From Hyunsoonleella flava (GTDB lineage: Bacteria > Bacteroidota > Bacteroidia > Flavobacteriales > Flavobacteriaceae), in assembly GCF_004310325.1 (NCBI RefSeq), contig NZ_SIRT01000012.1:62001-126000 (forward strand): a DNA stretch of 64,000 nucleotides, written 5' to 3'. Position 1 is the first letter of the stretch; each line of letters begins with the position of its first letter. Shown here one piece after another: positions 48,712 through 58,755 of this stretch. Below the pieces are notes generated by a model. The model searched no databases. It saw nothing but the letters and a program-made list of their open reading frames with translations, and was not told where the DNA came from. The position numbers and the translations under genes were made by a program.

Positions 48712-48927
48712 ATGGCAAAACAAGCAGCAATAGAACAAGATGGAACAATTATAGAAGCATTATCTAATGCGATGTTCCGTGTTGAATTAGAAAATGGTCA
48801 CATTGTGACTGCGCATATTTCTGGTAAGATGCGTATGCACTATATCAAATTATTACCAGGAGATAAAGTAAAATTAGAAATGAGTCCTTACGATTTAACT
48901 AAGGCTCGTATAACTTATAGATATTAA
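48712..48927 (+). CDS. infA: Translation initiation factor IF-1
   Basis: A 71-residue OB-fold factor that occupies the 30S A site during initiation. [19 protein letters not shown] and [20 protein letters not shown] are intact; ends KARITYRY. Placed 10 bp after secY. Confidence 0.99.
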   Translation: MAKQAAIEQDGTIIEALSNAMFRVELENGHIVTAHISGKMRMHYIKLLPGDKVKLEMSPYDLTKARITYRY

Positions 48928-48929
48928 TA

Positions 48930-49016
48930 CATTAAGTTGTAAAGTAATAAAGTAGAAAGTTGTAAAGTAAAGTCATTCAACTTTTAAACTTTAAACTTTT
49001 GAACTTTTAAACTAAA
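48930..49016 (+). repeat. Tandem-word inverted repeat in the infA-rpmJ spacer
   Basis: The left half repeats AAGTTGTAAAGT-type words and the right half repeats CAACTTTTAAACTTT-type words, so the two halves can pair as an imperfect hairpin. Related but different word palindromes occur in the next three spacers (49140-49238, 49616-49717 and 50110-50172). Confidence 0.6.
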
Positions 49017-49022
49017 ATTAAG

Positions 49023-49139
49023 ATGAAAGTAAGAGCATCAGTTAAAAAGAGAAGCGCAGATTGTAAAATTGTGCGTAGAAAAGGAAGACTTTACGTGATA
49101 AACAAAAAGAATCCTAGATTTAAACAAAGACAAGGTTAA
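49023..49139 (+). CDS. rpmJ: 50S ribosomal protein L36, zinc-site variant
   Basis: A 38-residue bL36 read directly from the [41 protein letters not shown]. The usual zinc ligands (Cys11, Cys14, Cys27, His32) are reduced to Cys14 alone. This is the zinc-independent C-minus form. It lies between infA and rpsM in the classic order. Confidence 0.97.
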   Translation: MKVRASVKKRSADCKIVRRKGRLYVINKKNPRFKQRQG

Positions 49140-49240
49140 AAATTAAGTCATTAGTTTTTTAGACGTTAGATGAATCTGTTCGAAATCGAAAGGTTTAGGA
49201 TTCTAACAACTAAAAGCTAACAATAGAAACTAAAAACAAT

Positions 49241-49615
49241 ATGGCAAGAATTGCAGGTGTAGACATACCAAAACAAAAAAGAGGAGTTATCTCTTTAACT
49301 TATATCTACGGAATAGGTAAAAGTAGAGCACAAGAAATTTTAGCAACGGCTAAGGTTGATGAAAGCACTAAAGTACAAGATTGGACAGATGACGAAATAG
49401 GAGCAATCCGTGAGGCTGTTGGATCTTATACTATTGAGGGTGAATTACGTTCTGAAACACAATTGAACATTAAGCGATTAATGGATATTGGTTGTTACAG
49501 AGGTATTCGTCACAGAGCGGGTCTTCCTTTAAGAGGGCAACGTACTAAAAACAACTCTAGAACAAGAAAAGGTAGAAGAAAAACTGTTGCTAACAAGAAA
49601 AAAGCAACTAAATAA
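49241..49615 (+). CDS. rpsM: 30S ribosomal protein S13
   Basis: A 124-residue uS13 in the 30S head, contacting P-site tRNA and L5 in bridge B1. Starts [19 protein letters not shown], contains [18 protein letters not shown], and has a basic tail ending KKKATK. Confidence 0.99.
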   Translation: MARIAGVDIPKQKRGVISLTYIYGIGKSRAQEILATAKVDESTKVQDWTDDEIGAIREAVGSYTIEGELRSETQLNIKRLMDIGCYRGIRHRAGLPLRGQRTKNNSRTRKGRRKTVANKKKATK

Positions 49616-49717
49616 TACATAGTCTTTAGTCTATAGACGTTGGAAAGAATCTGTTTGAAATTGATACGGTTTAGGATTCTAGCGACTATAAACTATAAAC
49701 TAAAAACTAAAAAATAA

Positions 49718-50101
49718 ATGGCAAAGTCAAGTACTAAAAAACGTAAAGTAATAGTAGATGCAGTTGGAGAGGCACACGTTACCGCTTCTTTCAATAATAT
49801 CATCATTTCATTAACTAATAAGAAGGGAGACGTTATCTCATGGTCTTCTGCTGGTAAAATGGGATTTAGAGGATCAAAGAAAAATACACCTTATGCTGCT
49901 CAATTAGCTGCTGAAGATGCTGCTGGTGTAGCATTAGAAGCTGGATTGAAAAAAGTAAAAGTATACGTAAAAGGTCCTGGAAATGGTAGAGAATCTGCTA
50001 TTCGTTCTATTCACAATGCAGGTATTGAGGTTACTGAAATTATTGATGTAACGCCACTACCACATAATGGATGTCGTCCACCAAAACGTAGAAGAGTCTA
50101 A
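49718..50101 (+). CDS. rpsK: 30S ribosomal protein S11
   Basis: A 127-residue uS11 of the 30S platform near the E site. Contains [33 protein letters not shown] and the hallmark [13 protein letters not shown] end. Last gene before a strong internal terminator. Confidence 0.99.
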   Translation: MAKSSTKKRKVIVDAVGEAHVTASFNNIIISLTNKKGDVISWSSAGKMGFRGSKKNTPYAAQLAAEDAAGVALEAGLKKVKVYVKGPGNGRESAIRSIHNAGIEVTEIIDVTPLPHNGCRPPKRRRV

Positions 50102-50172
50102 CTAAATTTTAGATGTACGAATCACGATTTTAGAATTTCTTAATCGTAAATCGTTACTCATAAATCGTAAAT

Positions 50173-50213
50173 AAAATTAATATCATCTGTTTGTCAGATG
50201 GTATTAATTTTTT
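50173..50213 (+). terminator. Intrinsic terminator between rpsK and rpsD
   Basis: A 17-bp stem (AAAATTAATATCATCTG with its complement, one G-U pair) around TTTGT, running into a T-rich end. It would end transcription from the upstream ribosomal genes. The stem is symmetrical enough to work in both directions. Confidence 0.82.
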
Positions 50214-50216
50214 GCA

Positions 50217-50316
50217 TAAATTTGCACACCTAAAAAATCAATATTAACACAAGTATCAACGAGAGGTTAATGGTTATCGAAGGATAAGATTAAGACCTTA
50301 ATTCATAACTACTCTC
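50217..50316 (+). promoter_or_regulatory. Promoter and leader hairpin of rpsD-rpoA-rplQ
   Basis: TAAATTTG at 50217-50224 fits the -7 consensus, with TTG at 50191 as a possible -33 (23-bp spacing, at the long end). The leader can fold with GAGAG (50261-50265) pairing CTCTC (50312-50316), GTTA or GTTAT pairing TAAC or ATAAC, and an inner ATTAA/TTAAT hairpin. S4 binding to such leaders controls this operon in other bacteria; here that is inference. Confidence 0.55.
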
Positions 50317-50330
50317 AAAAACAATTAAAA

Positions 50331-50936
50331 ATGGCAAGATATACTGGTCCTAAAACAAAAATCGCTCGTAAATTCGGCGAAGCTATCTTCGGAGAAGATA
50401 AATCTTTTGAAAAAAGAAATTACCCTCCTGGGCAACACGGAAACAACAGACGTCGTGGTAAAAAATCTGAGTACGCTATTCAATTAGCTGAAAAGCAAAA
50501 AGCAAAATACACTTACGGTATTTTAGAGCGTCAGTTTAGAGGCTTATTTAAGAAAGCAAGAGCTGCTCAAGGAATTACTGGTGAGGTATTATTACAACTT
50601 TGTGAATCTCGTTTAGATAACGTAGTTTACAGAATGGGAGTTTCTCCATCAAGAAGCGGTGCACGTCAATTAGTGTCTCACAGACACATTACAGTTAATG
50701 GTGAAATCGTTAACATTCCTTCTTACCAATTAAAAGCAGGAGATGTTGTTGCTGTAAGAGAAAAATCAAAATCACTTGAAGCTATCGAAAGATCACTTTC
50801 GAATTCAAGTCATGTTTACGAATGGATTACTTGGAACAACGATACTAAGTCTGGTACTTACGTTTCTGTTCCTGCTAGAATCCAAATTCCAGAAAATATC
50901 AACGAGCAATTTATCGTCGAATTATATTCCAAATAA
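50331..50936 (+). CDS. rpsD: 30S ribosomal protein S4
   Basis: A 201-residue uS4, a primary 16S-binding protein important for decoding fidelity. Starts [20 protein letters not shown], contains [18 protein letters not shown] and the S4 RNA-binding domain ([25 protein letters not shown]). Separated from rpsK by 229 bp with its own promoter. Confidence 0.99.
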   Translation: MARYTGPKTKIARKFGEAIFGEDKSFEKRNYPPGQHGNNRRRGKKSEYAIQLAEKQKAKYTYGILERQFRGLFKKARAAQGITGEVLLQLCESRLDNVVYRMGVSPSRSGARQLVSHRHITVNGEIVNIPSYQLKAGDVVAVREKSKSLEAIERSLSNSSHVYEWITWNNDTKSGTYVSVPARIQIPENINEQFIVELYSK

Positions 50937-51036
50937 TAAATTAACAACATTGGTATTTGGCCAAAGGGTTTATTTGTACTTCTTCAAACTTATAAACCGC
51001 GCAACCAAATAACAATTAAAACGAAGAAACACACAA

Positions 51037-52029
51037 ATGGCAGTATTTAGTTTTCAAAAGCCCGACAAAGTAATCATGATCGATTCTACTGATTTCGAAG
51101 GAAAATTCGAATTCAGACCTTTAGAACCAGGTTATGGTTTAACAGTGGGTAATGCATTAAGAAGAGTATTATTATCTTCTTTAGAAGGATTTGCAATCAC
51201 ATCAGTAAGAATCGAAGGTGTAGACCATGAGTTTTCTACGATTGCTGGGGTAGTTGAAGATGTAACAGAAATCATCTTAAACTTAAAGCAAGTTCGTTTT
51301 AAAAGACAAATAGAAGATATTGATAATGAGTCTATCTCAATTTCAATTTCTGGGCAAGAGCAAATATTAGCAGGAGACTTCCAGAAGTTTATCTCAGGAT
51401 TCCAAGTATTAAATTCAGAATTGGTTATCTGTAATTTAGATCCTAAGGTGAGCATTAACATGGAAATCACTATAGAAAAAGGTAGAGGTTACGTACCAGC
51501 AGAAGAAAACAAAAAGCCTTCTGCACCAATGGGAACAATCTTTACAGATTCTATCTACACACCAATCAAAAATGTGAAGTACAGCATTGAGAACTACCGT
51601 GTAGAGCAAAAAACGGATTATGAGAAGCTAGTATTTGAAATCATCACAGATGGTTCAATTACACCTCAGGATGCGTTAACTGAAGCTGCAAAAACTTTAA
51701 TCCACCACTTCATGTTATTCTCAGATGAGCGTATTACTTTAGAAGCGGATGAAATTGCACAAACTGAAACGTATGATGAAGAATCGCTTCATATGCGTCA
51801 GTTGCTTAAAACAAAGCTTATCGATATGGATTTATCTGTTCGTGCGCTTAACTGTTTAAAAGCTGCAGAAGTAGATACTTTAGGAGACTTAGTATCATTT
51901 AATAAAAATGATTTGATGAAGTTCCGTAACTTCGGTAAAAAATCTTTAACTGAGCTTGAAGAGCTTGTACACGTTAAAGGTTTGAATTTCGGAATGGACT
52001 TAAGCAAATATAAATTAGATAAAGATTAA
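51037..52029 (+). CDS. rpoA: DNA-directed RNA polymerase subunit alpha
   Basis: A 330-residue alpha subunit that nucleates RNA polymerase assembly and binds activators and UP elements. The N-terminal domain contains [20 protein letters not shown] and the C-terminal domain (from about 245) contains [20 protein letters not shown] and the helix-hairpin-helix [10 protein letters not shown]. Complete. Confidence 0.99.
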   Translation: MAVFSFQKPDKVIMIDSTDFEGKFEFRPLEPGYGLTVGNALRRVLLSSLEGFAITSVRIEGVDHEFSTIAGVVEDVTEIILNLKQVRFKRQIEDIDNESISISISGQEQILAGDFQKFISGFQVLNSELVICNLDPKVSINMEITIEKGRGYVPAEENKKPSAPMGTIFTDSIYTPIKNVKYSIENYRVEQKTDYEKLVFEIITDGSITPQDALTEAAKTLIHHFMLFSDERITLEADEIAQTETYDEESLHMRQLLKTKLIDMDLSVRALNCLKAAEVDTLGDLVSFNKNDLMKFRNFGKKSLTELEELVHVKGLNFGMDLSKYKLDKD

Positions 52030-52040
52030 ATTAATCAACT

Positions 52041-52085
52041 CTTCTATAATTTGCTCCTCAAAAGAGTTTGGTAGCAAGATAGAAG
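52041..52085 (+). promoter_or_regulatory. Hairpin between rpoA and rplQ
   Basis: CTTCTAT (52041-52047) pairs ATAGAAG (52079-52085) and TTGCT (52051-52055) pairs AGCAA (52073-52077), separated by a small internal loop. The whole 71-bp spacer is nearly filled by it. No T tract follows, so a regulatory or processing role is more likely than termination. Confidence 0.45.
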
Positions 52086-52100
52086 TTTAAAACAAAAGTC

Positions 52101-52574
52101 ATGAGACACGGAAAAAAATTCAACCACTTAGGGAGAAAAACTGCACACAGAAAAGCAATGTTGGCTAATATGGCATGTTCTTTAATAGAGCACAAACGTA
52201 TTAACACGACGGTTGCTAAGGCAAAAGCTTTAAAGAAATTTGTGGAGCCTCTAGTAACAAAATCTAAAGAAGATACAACACATAACAGACGTATTGTTTT
52301 TAGTAAGCTAAGGCAAAAAGAAGCTGTAACTGAGTTGTTCAGAGACGTTGCGACTAAAGTTGGTGACAGACCAGGAGGTTACACTAGAATTATCAAGTTG
52401 GGTAATCGATTAGGTGATAACGCTGACATGGCGATGATAGAGTTAGTAGATTACAACGAAATCTACAACGCTGGTAAAAAAGCTAAGAAAACTACTAGAA
52501 GAAGTAGAAGAGGCGGTAGTAAACCTGCAGCAGCAGTACCAGTTGAAACTAACGCATCAAACGAAGAAGAATAA
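52101..52574 (+). CDS. rplQ: 50S ribosomal protein L17
   Basis: A 157-residue bL17 near the tunnel exit. Starts [20 protein letters not shown], contains [19 protein letters not shown] and MIELVDYN. The roughly 30-residue C-terminal tail ([20 protein letters not shown], ending acidic NEEE) is longer than E. coli's. Last gene of the ribosomal block. Confidence 0.99.
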   Translation: MRHGKKFNHLGRKTAHRKAMLANMACSLIEHKRINTTVAKAKALKKFVEPLVTKSKEDTTHNRRIVFSKLRQKEAVTELFRDVATKVGDRPGGYTRIIKLGNRLGDNADMAMIELVDYNEIYNAGKKAKKTTRRSRRGGSKPAAAVPVETNASNEEE

Positions 52575-52597
52575 ATGTTAATAAGCATTTAATATAT

Positions 52598-52633
52598 AAA
52601 GGATAAACTATTTTTAGTTTATCCTTTTTTTTT
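52598..52633 (+). terminator. Intrinsic terminator of the ribosomal block
   Basis: AAAGGATAAACTA with its complement TAGTTTATCCTTT around TTTT, followed by a long T run. It lies about 25 bp after the rplQ stop. Confidence 0.92.
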
Positions 52634-52652
52634 GAATTTTTGTAAAACTTTT

Positions 52653-52741
52653 GGCGTTACCCTCCTTTGGTCGGGTCGGGCTTTCGGCAGTCGCTCTCTC
52701 CTGCGTCGAGGAGCTTCAACAAATGCCTCAATCCCTAACGC
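52653..52741 (+). repeat. Structured intergenic element, copy C (upstream of carA)
   Basis: An 89-bp copy with ends GCGTT/AACGC, ACCC/GGGT stem, TCGGGCTTTC core, GGCA/TGCC, and GCTC(T)CT/AGGAGC stem. It shares the CAGTCGCTC and CTTCAACAAATGCCTCAATCCCT blocks with copy B. It lies between the rplQ terminator and carA, ending 21 bp before the start codon. Confidence 0.82.
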
Positions 52742-52762
52742 ATAAGAAAACAACGTAAACAC

Positions 52763-53887
52763 ATGAAATATCAGAAAAAACAAAACGCCATCATTCTACT
52801 TGCAGATGGTACAATTTTTTATGGAAAAGCAGTAGGAGGAAAGCAAGGAACGGCTTTCGGGGAAGTATGTTTTAATACGGGTATGACGGGATATCAAGAG
52901 ATTTTTACCGATCCTTCATATTTCGGGCAATTAATGGTAGCCACCAATGCGCATATTGGTAATTATGGTACCAATGCTGATGAAGTAGAATCAGATTCTA
53001 TAAAAATAGCAGGTTTAATCGTAAAGAACTTTAGTTACGAATACTCACGTCCTGCAGCTGATGGTTCTTTAGAAGATTTTCTCGATAAGAATAATCTTTT
53101 AGCGATTTCAGATGTAGATACAAGAGCTTTGGTAAGCTACATTAGAGAACACGGTGCAATGAACGCAGTCATCTCTACTGAAGTTGATAACATTGAAGGT
53201 CTAAAAAAGCAACTAGCCGAAGTGCCGAGTATGGAAGGTTTAGAGTTGGCAAGTAAAGTGTCAACCAAAGAGCCTTATTATTTTGGCAACGAAAATGCTA
53301 CTTATAAAGTGGCCGCTTTAGATATCGGGATTAAGAAGAATATTTTAAGAAACATTGCAAGTAGAGATTGTTACATTAAAGTATTTCCTTATGATTCAAA
53401 ATTTGAAGATTTGGAGGCATTCAATCCAGATGGCTATTTCTTGTCAAACGGTCCTGGAGATCCAGAACCATTGGTTGAAGCGCAAGCTGTGGCTAAAGAA
53501 ATCATCAAAAGAGATTTACCTTTATTTGGTATCTGTTTAGGACATCAAGTGATTGCAATTGCAAATGGTGTGTCTACCTATAAAATGTACAACGGACACA
53601 GAGGAATTAACCACCCTGTTAAAAATCTCATTACAGGAAAAGGTGAAATCACATCGCAAAACCATGGGTTTGCAGTGAATAGAGAAGAGGCAGAAGCTAA
53701 TAGCGATTTAGAAGTTACGCATATTCATTTAAATGACGATACGGTTGCTGGTTTGGCGATGAAAGGTAAAAATGTGTTTTCGGTACAGTACCATCCAGAG
53801 GCGAGTCCTGGTCCACACGATTCAGAATATTTGTTCGACCAGTTTGTGGAGAATATTAAGAAAAGTAAATTGTCGCCAGTAGAATAG
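52763..53887 (+). CDS. carA: Carbamoyl-phosphate synthase small subunit
   Basis: A 374-residue glutaminase subunit that supplies ammonia to CarB for carbamoyl phosphate, used for arginine and pyrimidine synthesis. The N-terminal CPSase_sm_chain domain holds GEVCFNTGMTGYQEIFTDPS. The class I glutamine amidotransferase domain has FGICLGHQVIA with the nucleophilic Cys and QYHPEASPGPHDS with the catalytic His. carB is not in the window. Structured element C lies immediately upstream. Confidence 0.98.
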   Translation: MKYQKKQNAIILLADGTIFYGKAVGGKQGTAFGEVCFNTGMTGYQEIFTDPSYFGQLMVATNAHIGNYGTNADEVESDSIKIAGLIVKNFSYEYSRPAADGSLEDFLDKNNLLAISDVDTRALVSYIREHGAMNAVISTEVDNIEGLKKQLAEVPSMEGLELASKVSTKEPYYFGNENATYKVAALDIGIKKNILRNIASRDCYIKVFPYDSKFEDLEAFNPDGYFLSNGPGDPEPLVEAQAVAKEIIKRDLPLFGICLGHQVIAIANGVSTYKMYNGHRGINHPVKNLITGKGEITSQNHGFAVNREEAEANSDLEVTHIHLNDDTVAGLAMKGKNVFSVQYHPEASPGPHDSEYLFDQFVENIKKSKLSPVE

Positions 53888-53894
53888 AAAAATA

Positions 53895-53926
53895 AAAGCT
53901 ATAACAAACTAAAACGTTATAGCTTT
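53895..53926 (+). terminator. Terminator-like hairpin after carA
   Basis: An 11-bp perfect stem, AAAGCTATAAC with GTTATAGCTTT, around a 10-nt loop, 7 bp after carA. The T tract behind it is broken (CATTTGAATATTTT), so efficiency is uncertain. Confidence 0.6.
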
Positions 53927-53976
53927 CATTTGAATATTTTATGACAAATGCTAGTAAAAAACATAACATTTAGCCG

Positions 53977-53984
53977 TAAATTTG
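53977..53984 (+). promoter_or_regulatory. Candidate -7 promoter element of eno
   Basis: TAAATTTG matches TAnnTTTG, 30 bp upstream of the eno start. I find no matching -33 TTTG at the expected distance. Confidence 0.4.
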
Positions 53985-53993
53985 AGGCATTAA

Positions 53994-55307
<1,314 letters not shown>

Positions 55308-55331
55308 TAAGCATATAAATTTTCTAATGAG

Positions 55332-55365
55332 AAGCGGTGATTTTTTAAAAATCATCGCTTTTTTT
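55332..55365 (+). terminator. Intrinsic terminator after eno
   Basis: AAGCGGTGATTTTT pairs with AAAAATCATCGCTT (one G-U pair) and is followed by TTTTT. It lies about 25 bp after the eno stop. Confidence 0.9.
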
Positions 55366-55471
55366 ATCAATTTTAGTAATGTCGCAATTTACAAAACCTT
55401 TACCAGTACACTTCTTAAATCAATGGATATTTCGTAATTTAGCACTTCTTAAAATTTAAATAAAAATACAC

Positions 55472-56761
55472 ATGTCAGATACTGCTACCTTAGAATTTAA
55501 TGGTGAAAAATATGAGTTCCCTGTAGAAGTTGGAACGGAAAATGAAGTTGCAATGGATATCAGTACATTGCGGGGTGCAACTAAGGGTTTGATAACACTT
55601 GATTCTGGCTATAAGAATACAGGATCATGCAAAAGTGCCATAACATTTTTAGATGGTGAAAAGGGTATTTTAAGATATAGGGGTTATTCCATTGAGGAAT
55701 TAGCCGAAAAAGCAGATTTTTTAGAAGTTGCTTATTTGTTGATTTTTGGAGATTTACCAAATCAAGAGCAGTTGGATAAGTTTCATGCTGATATTAAAAA
55801 ACACTCAGTTGTTGACGATGACGTAAAGAAAATTTTGGATGCCTTTCCAAAATCTGCACATCCAATGGGTGTTTTGTCTTCATTAACTAGTGCACTTACT
55901 GCTTTTAATCCAGAATCGGTTAATGTCGATTCAGAAGAAGATATGTACAATGCCATTGTACGTTTAATAGGTAAATTACCTATTCTTGTTTCTTGGACAA
56001 TGCGCAAGAAAATGGGGCTGCCGTTATATTACGGTGATTCTTCATTAGGGTATGTTGAGAACCTTTTAAAAATGATGTTTAAACAACCGAATGAGGAGGT
56101 ATACACACAAAACCCAATTTTAATTGATGCTTTAGATAAATTGTTAATCTTGCATGCTGATCATGAACAAAATTGTTCAACATCTACAGTAAGAATTACA
56201 GGTTCTTCTCACGCTGGTTTGTTTGTTTCTATAGCCGCTGGTATTTCTGCACTTTGGGGACCTTTGCATGGAGGAGCCAACCAAGCTGTACTGGAAATGC
56301 TTGAAGCAATAAAGGCCGATGGAGGAGATACTAAAAAGTACATGGCAAAGGCTAAAGATAAAAGTGATCCATTCCGTTTAATGGGCTTTGGTCATAGAGT
56401 TTATAAAAACTTTGATCCTCGTGCAAGAATTATAAAAAAGGCTGCAGACGAAGTACTAGGAGATCTAGGCGTGGAAGATCCTATTTTGGATATAGCTAAA
56501 GGCCTAGAAAAAGAAGCATTAGAAGACCAATATTTTGTTGATAGAAAACTATATCCGAATGTAGATTTTTATTCTGGAATAATCTATAGAGCTATGGGTA
56601 TTCCAGTAGAAATGTTTACCGTGATGTTTGCTTTAGGTAGATTACCAGGTTGGATTGCACAATGGAGAGAAATGCGTTTAAACAAAGAGCCAATCGGTAG
56701 GCCAAGACAGTTATATGTAGGCGAAACCGAGAGAGCATTTAAATCTATAGATAAACGTTAA
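55472..56761 (+). CDS. gltA: Citrate synthase
   Basis: A 429-residue type II citrate synthase condensing oxaloacetate and acetyl-CoA. Motifs include the substrate-binding histidine in LHADHEQNCSTSTVR, the SSHAGLF and GPLHGGANQAVLEML helices, MGFGHRVYKNFDPRA with the catalytic histidine and arginine, and ENVDFYSG-type NVDFYSGIIYRAMGIP. Full length, followed by a strong terminator. Confidence 0.98.
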   Translation: MSDTATLEFNGEKYEFPVEVGTENEVAMDISTLRGATKGLITLDSGYKNTGSCKSAITFLDGEKGILRYRGYSIEELAEKADFLEVAYLLIFGDLPNQEQLDKFHADIKKHSVVDDDVKKILDAFPKSAHPMGVLSSLTSALTAFNPESVNVDSEEDMYNAIVRLIGKLPILVSWTMRKKMGLPLYYGDSSLGYVENLLKMMFKQPNEEVYTQNPILIDALDKLLILHADHEQNCSTSTVRITGSSHAGLFVSIAAGISALWGPLHGGANQAVLEMLEAIKADGGDTKKYMAKAKDKSDPFRLMGFGHRVYKNFDPRARIIKKAADEVLGDLGVEDPILDIAKGLEKEALEDQYFVDRKLYPNVDFYSGIIYRAMGIPVEMFTVMFALGRLPGWIAQWREMRLNKEPIGRPRQLYVGETERAFKSIDKR

Positions 56762-56786
56762 TAAATACTTTTTTTAAAAAATTACT

Positions 56787-56822
56787 AAGCTTCATGTGTT
56801 TTTCATGAAGCTTTTCTTTTTT
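56787..56822 (+). terminator. Intrinsic terminator after gltA
   Basis: AAGCTTCATG pairs perfectly with CATGAAGCTT around a 7-nt loop, followed by TTCTTTTTT. It lies about 25 bp after gltA. Confidence 0.92.
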
Positions 56823-56916
56823 AACCCTGCTCTTTTTAAGAATAATATAAAGTAAGTCGTTTAAATTCTTAATTTTGCTTTTTTAAAAAATAGCTAGCTT
56901 CCGTTGTAAAAAGTAT

Positions 56917-57831
56917 ATGATACAATTAAACATTAAAAATGAAACGTCTAGATTGCGTTCTGTAGTTTTAGGTACCGCAGAAAGCAATGGTCCAGTTCCA
57001 AAAATTGAAGATTGCTATGACCCTAAAAGTATTGAGCACATTAAAGCTGGTACATATCCCAAGGAGAGCGATATGATTAAAGAAATGAATGCGGTTTATA
57101 AGGTGTTCAAGAAATACGACGTCGAGGTGTATCGTCCTGAAATTATAAAGGATTGCAATCAGATTTTTTCTCGTGATATAGCTTTTGTGATTGATGATAT
57201 TATGATTGAGGCCAATATTCTACCCCACAGGGAAGAAGAAGTGCATGCCATTGATTATATATGGAATCAAGTATTGGAAGACAAACGTATTATTCTTCCA
57301 GAAGATTGTCATGTAGAGGGCGGTGATGTAATGCCATGGAACGATCATATCTTCATAGGAACTTACACTGGCGATGATTATCCAGATTTAATTACTGCCA
57401 GGACAAATATTCAAGCCGTTAGAGCTATTCAGGATTTATTTCCAAAGAAAAAAGTAAAATCGTTTGAACTAAGAAAGTCGAATACAGACCCCAGAGAAAA
57501 TGCATTGCACCTAGATTGTTGTTTTAATCCTTTAGGAAAAGGAAAAGCTATTATTCATAAAAACGGTTTTTTAGTGGAAAGTGAATACCAATGGTTGGTA
57601 GATTTCTTCGGAAAGGACAACGTGTTTGAAATTACCAAAGATGAAATGTATGAGATGTTCAGTAATGTGTTTTCCATCTCAGAAGAGGTAATTATTTCAG
57701 AACGAAACTTTATAAGATTGAACACTTGGTTAAGAGATCAAGGTTTTACAGTTGAAGAAGTGCCTTATGCAGAAATTGGGAAACAAGAAGGGCTACTGCG
57801 ATGTACTACATTGCCGTTATTTCGAGATTAA
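56917..57831 (+). CDS. Amidinotransferase-fold protein (arginine deiminase/DDAH-like)
   Basis: A 304-residue protein with the guanidine-modifying (GME) fold. The active-site pattern is intact: FSRDIAFVIDD near 87-97, HVEGGDVMPW, ALHLDCCFNPL with the catalytic His, and Cys296 in GLLRCTTLPL. Members hydrolyse arginine or methylarginine or transfer amidino groups. The exact substrate cannot be fixed from the motifs. A second GME-fold gene (CtlX) lies 925 bp downstream. The 3' end overlaps the convergent FkbM gene by 15 bp. Confidence 0.88.
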   Translation: MIQLNIKNETSRLRSVVLGTAESNGPVPKIEDCYDPKSIEHIKAGTYPKESDMIKEMNAVYKVFKKYDVEVYRPEIIKDCNQIFSRDIAFVIDDIMIEANILPHREEEVHAIDYIWNQVLEDKRIILPEDCHVEGGDVMPWNDHIFIGTYTGDDYPDLITARTNIQAVRAIQDLFPKKKVKSFELRKSNTDPRENALHLDCCFNPLGKGKAIIHKNGFLVESEYQWLVDFFGKDNVFEITKDEMYEMFSNVFSISEEVIISERNFIRLNTWLRDQGFTVEEVPYAEIGKQEGLLRCTTLPLFRD

Positions 57832-58593
57832 AACATACCAATCATCAAATAAGGAATGTTCTGTGTGTACCCTCCGATAACCTTTTGAAGTTAAAAGCTT
57901 CTGTATTTTATCTCGTATCTCAGTGTAATTATGTTCAACTGTAATAACTCTGAATTTATATTTCTTAAAGTTGAGGCTATTCAAAATAATATACTCGCTT
58001 CCTTCGGTATCAACAGATAAATAATCGATTACTTCCGGAGCATTATATTTCAATAATAGATCATTTAATGAAATCGTCTTAACCGTATATTGGTTTCCGT
58101 TATTTCTGTTTTTTGAATGATAATCTTCATCACCAAAACCAACAATCGTAGATAGGGTTGAACTATGGGATTCTTGGAATTCAAGAGCCTCTCCAGTTTT
58201 GTGCCAAACACAATCTTTTTCTATTGGCCCAATTCTATTTTTCTCTAGTGCTTCATGCCAGCACTTGGCTGGTTCTGCGAGAATACCTTTCCAGCTGAAT
58301 TCTTTTTCCAAAAGAAAAGTATTACTCATTGAAATGCCATCCGTAGCACCAAACTCAATAAAAAAACCATTGGTTTTAAAGTTCAATTCTGATAAAACAA
58401 ACAAATCTTGTTTAATCTGAGACTTGGATTTAGCTTTATACTTAACATACTTAGCACCAATCTCAGCTGGATATTTTAAAATGAAATTATATTCTTTTGC
58501 AGTCTGTTGATCTTTTAACAGACTATCCAATGTTTGTTTTTTTATTAAACTATAATTGAAAAGATTAAAGATTTTTTTTATAATTTTTTTCAT
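57817..58593 (-). CDS. FkbM family methyltransferase
   Basis: A 258-residue SAM-dependent methyltransferase with the FkbM core: the SAM-binding segment GFFIEFGATDGISMSNT, then the typical KDCVWHKTGE and the YLSVDTEGSEYIILN motif. The first 35 residues form a basic, hydrophobic lead (KKIIKKIFNLFNYSLIKK). Targets are usually sugar or lipid hydroxyls. It is isolated: convergent with the amidinotransferase gene and divergent from ctlX. Confidence 0.9.
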   Translation of the reverse strand: MKKIIKKIFNLFNYSLIKKQTLDSLLKDQQTAKEYNFILKYPAEIGAKYVKYKAKSKSQIKQDLFVLSELNFKTNGFFIEFGATDGISMSNTFLLEKEFSWKGILAEPAKCWHEALEKNRIGPIEKDCVWHKTGEALEFQESHSSTLSTIVGFGDEDYHSKNRNNGNQYTVKTISLNDLLLKYNAPEVIDYLSVDTEGSEYIILNSLNFKKYKFRVITVEHNYTEIRDKIQKLLTSKGYRRVHTEHSLFDDWYVLISK

Positions 58594-58755
58594 TTTAGAA
58601 AATAAGTCAGGCGTGCTAAAATCAAGAACTAAAAGCTCTATAGTTTTAAAGGGGCTAAGTTACCAGATTTTTTATTACGACTCTAATTAAAATTTTGGTA
58701 AAACAGCGCAGTACTAATTTAAAAATAAGATACTTTAGCTGAAAATTAAAATCAG

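Noticed and set aside
13689-52741. The three repeat elements as a CRISPR array or insertion sequence
   Set aside because: Copies are 12-27 kb apart, have no spacers, no transposase and no cas genes.
55435-55442. TAATTTAG as a gltA promoter element
   Set aside because: It departs from TAnnTTTG at a conserved position and has no -33 partner.
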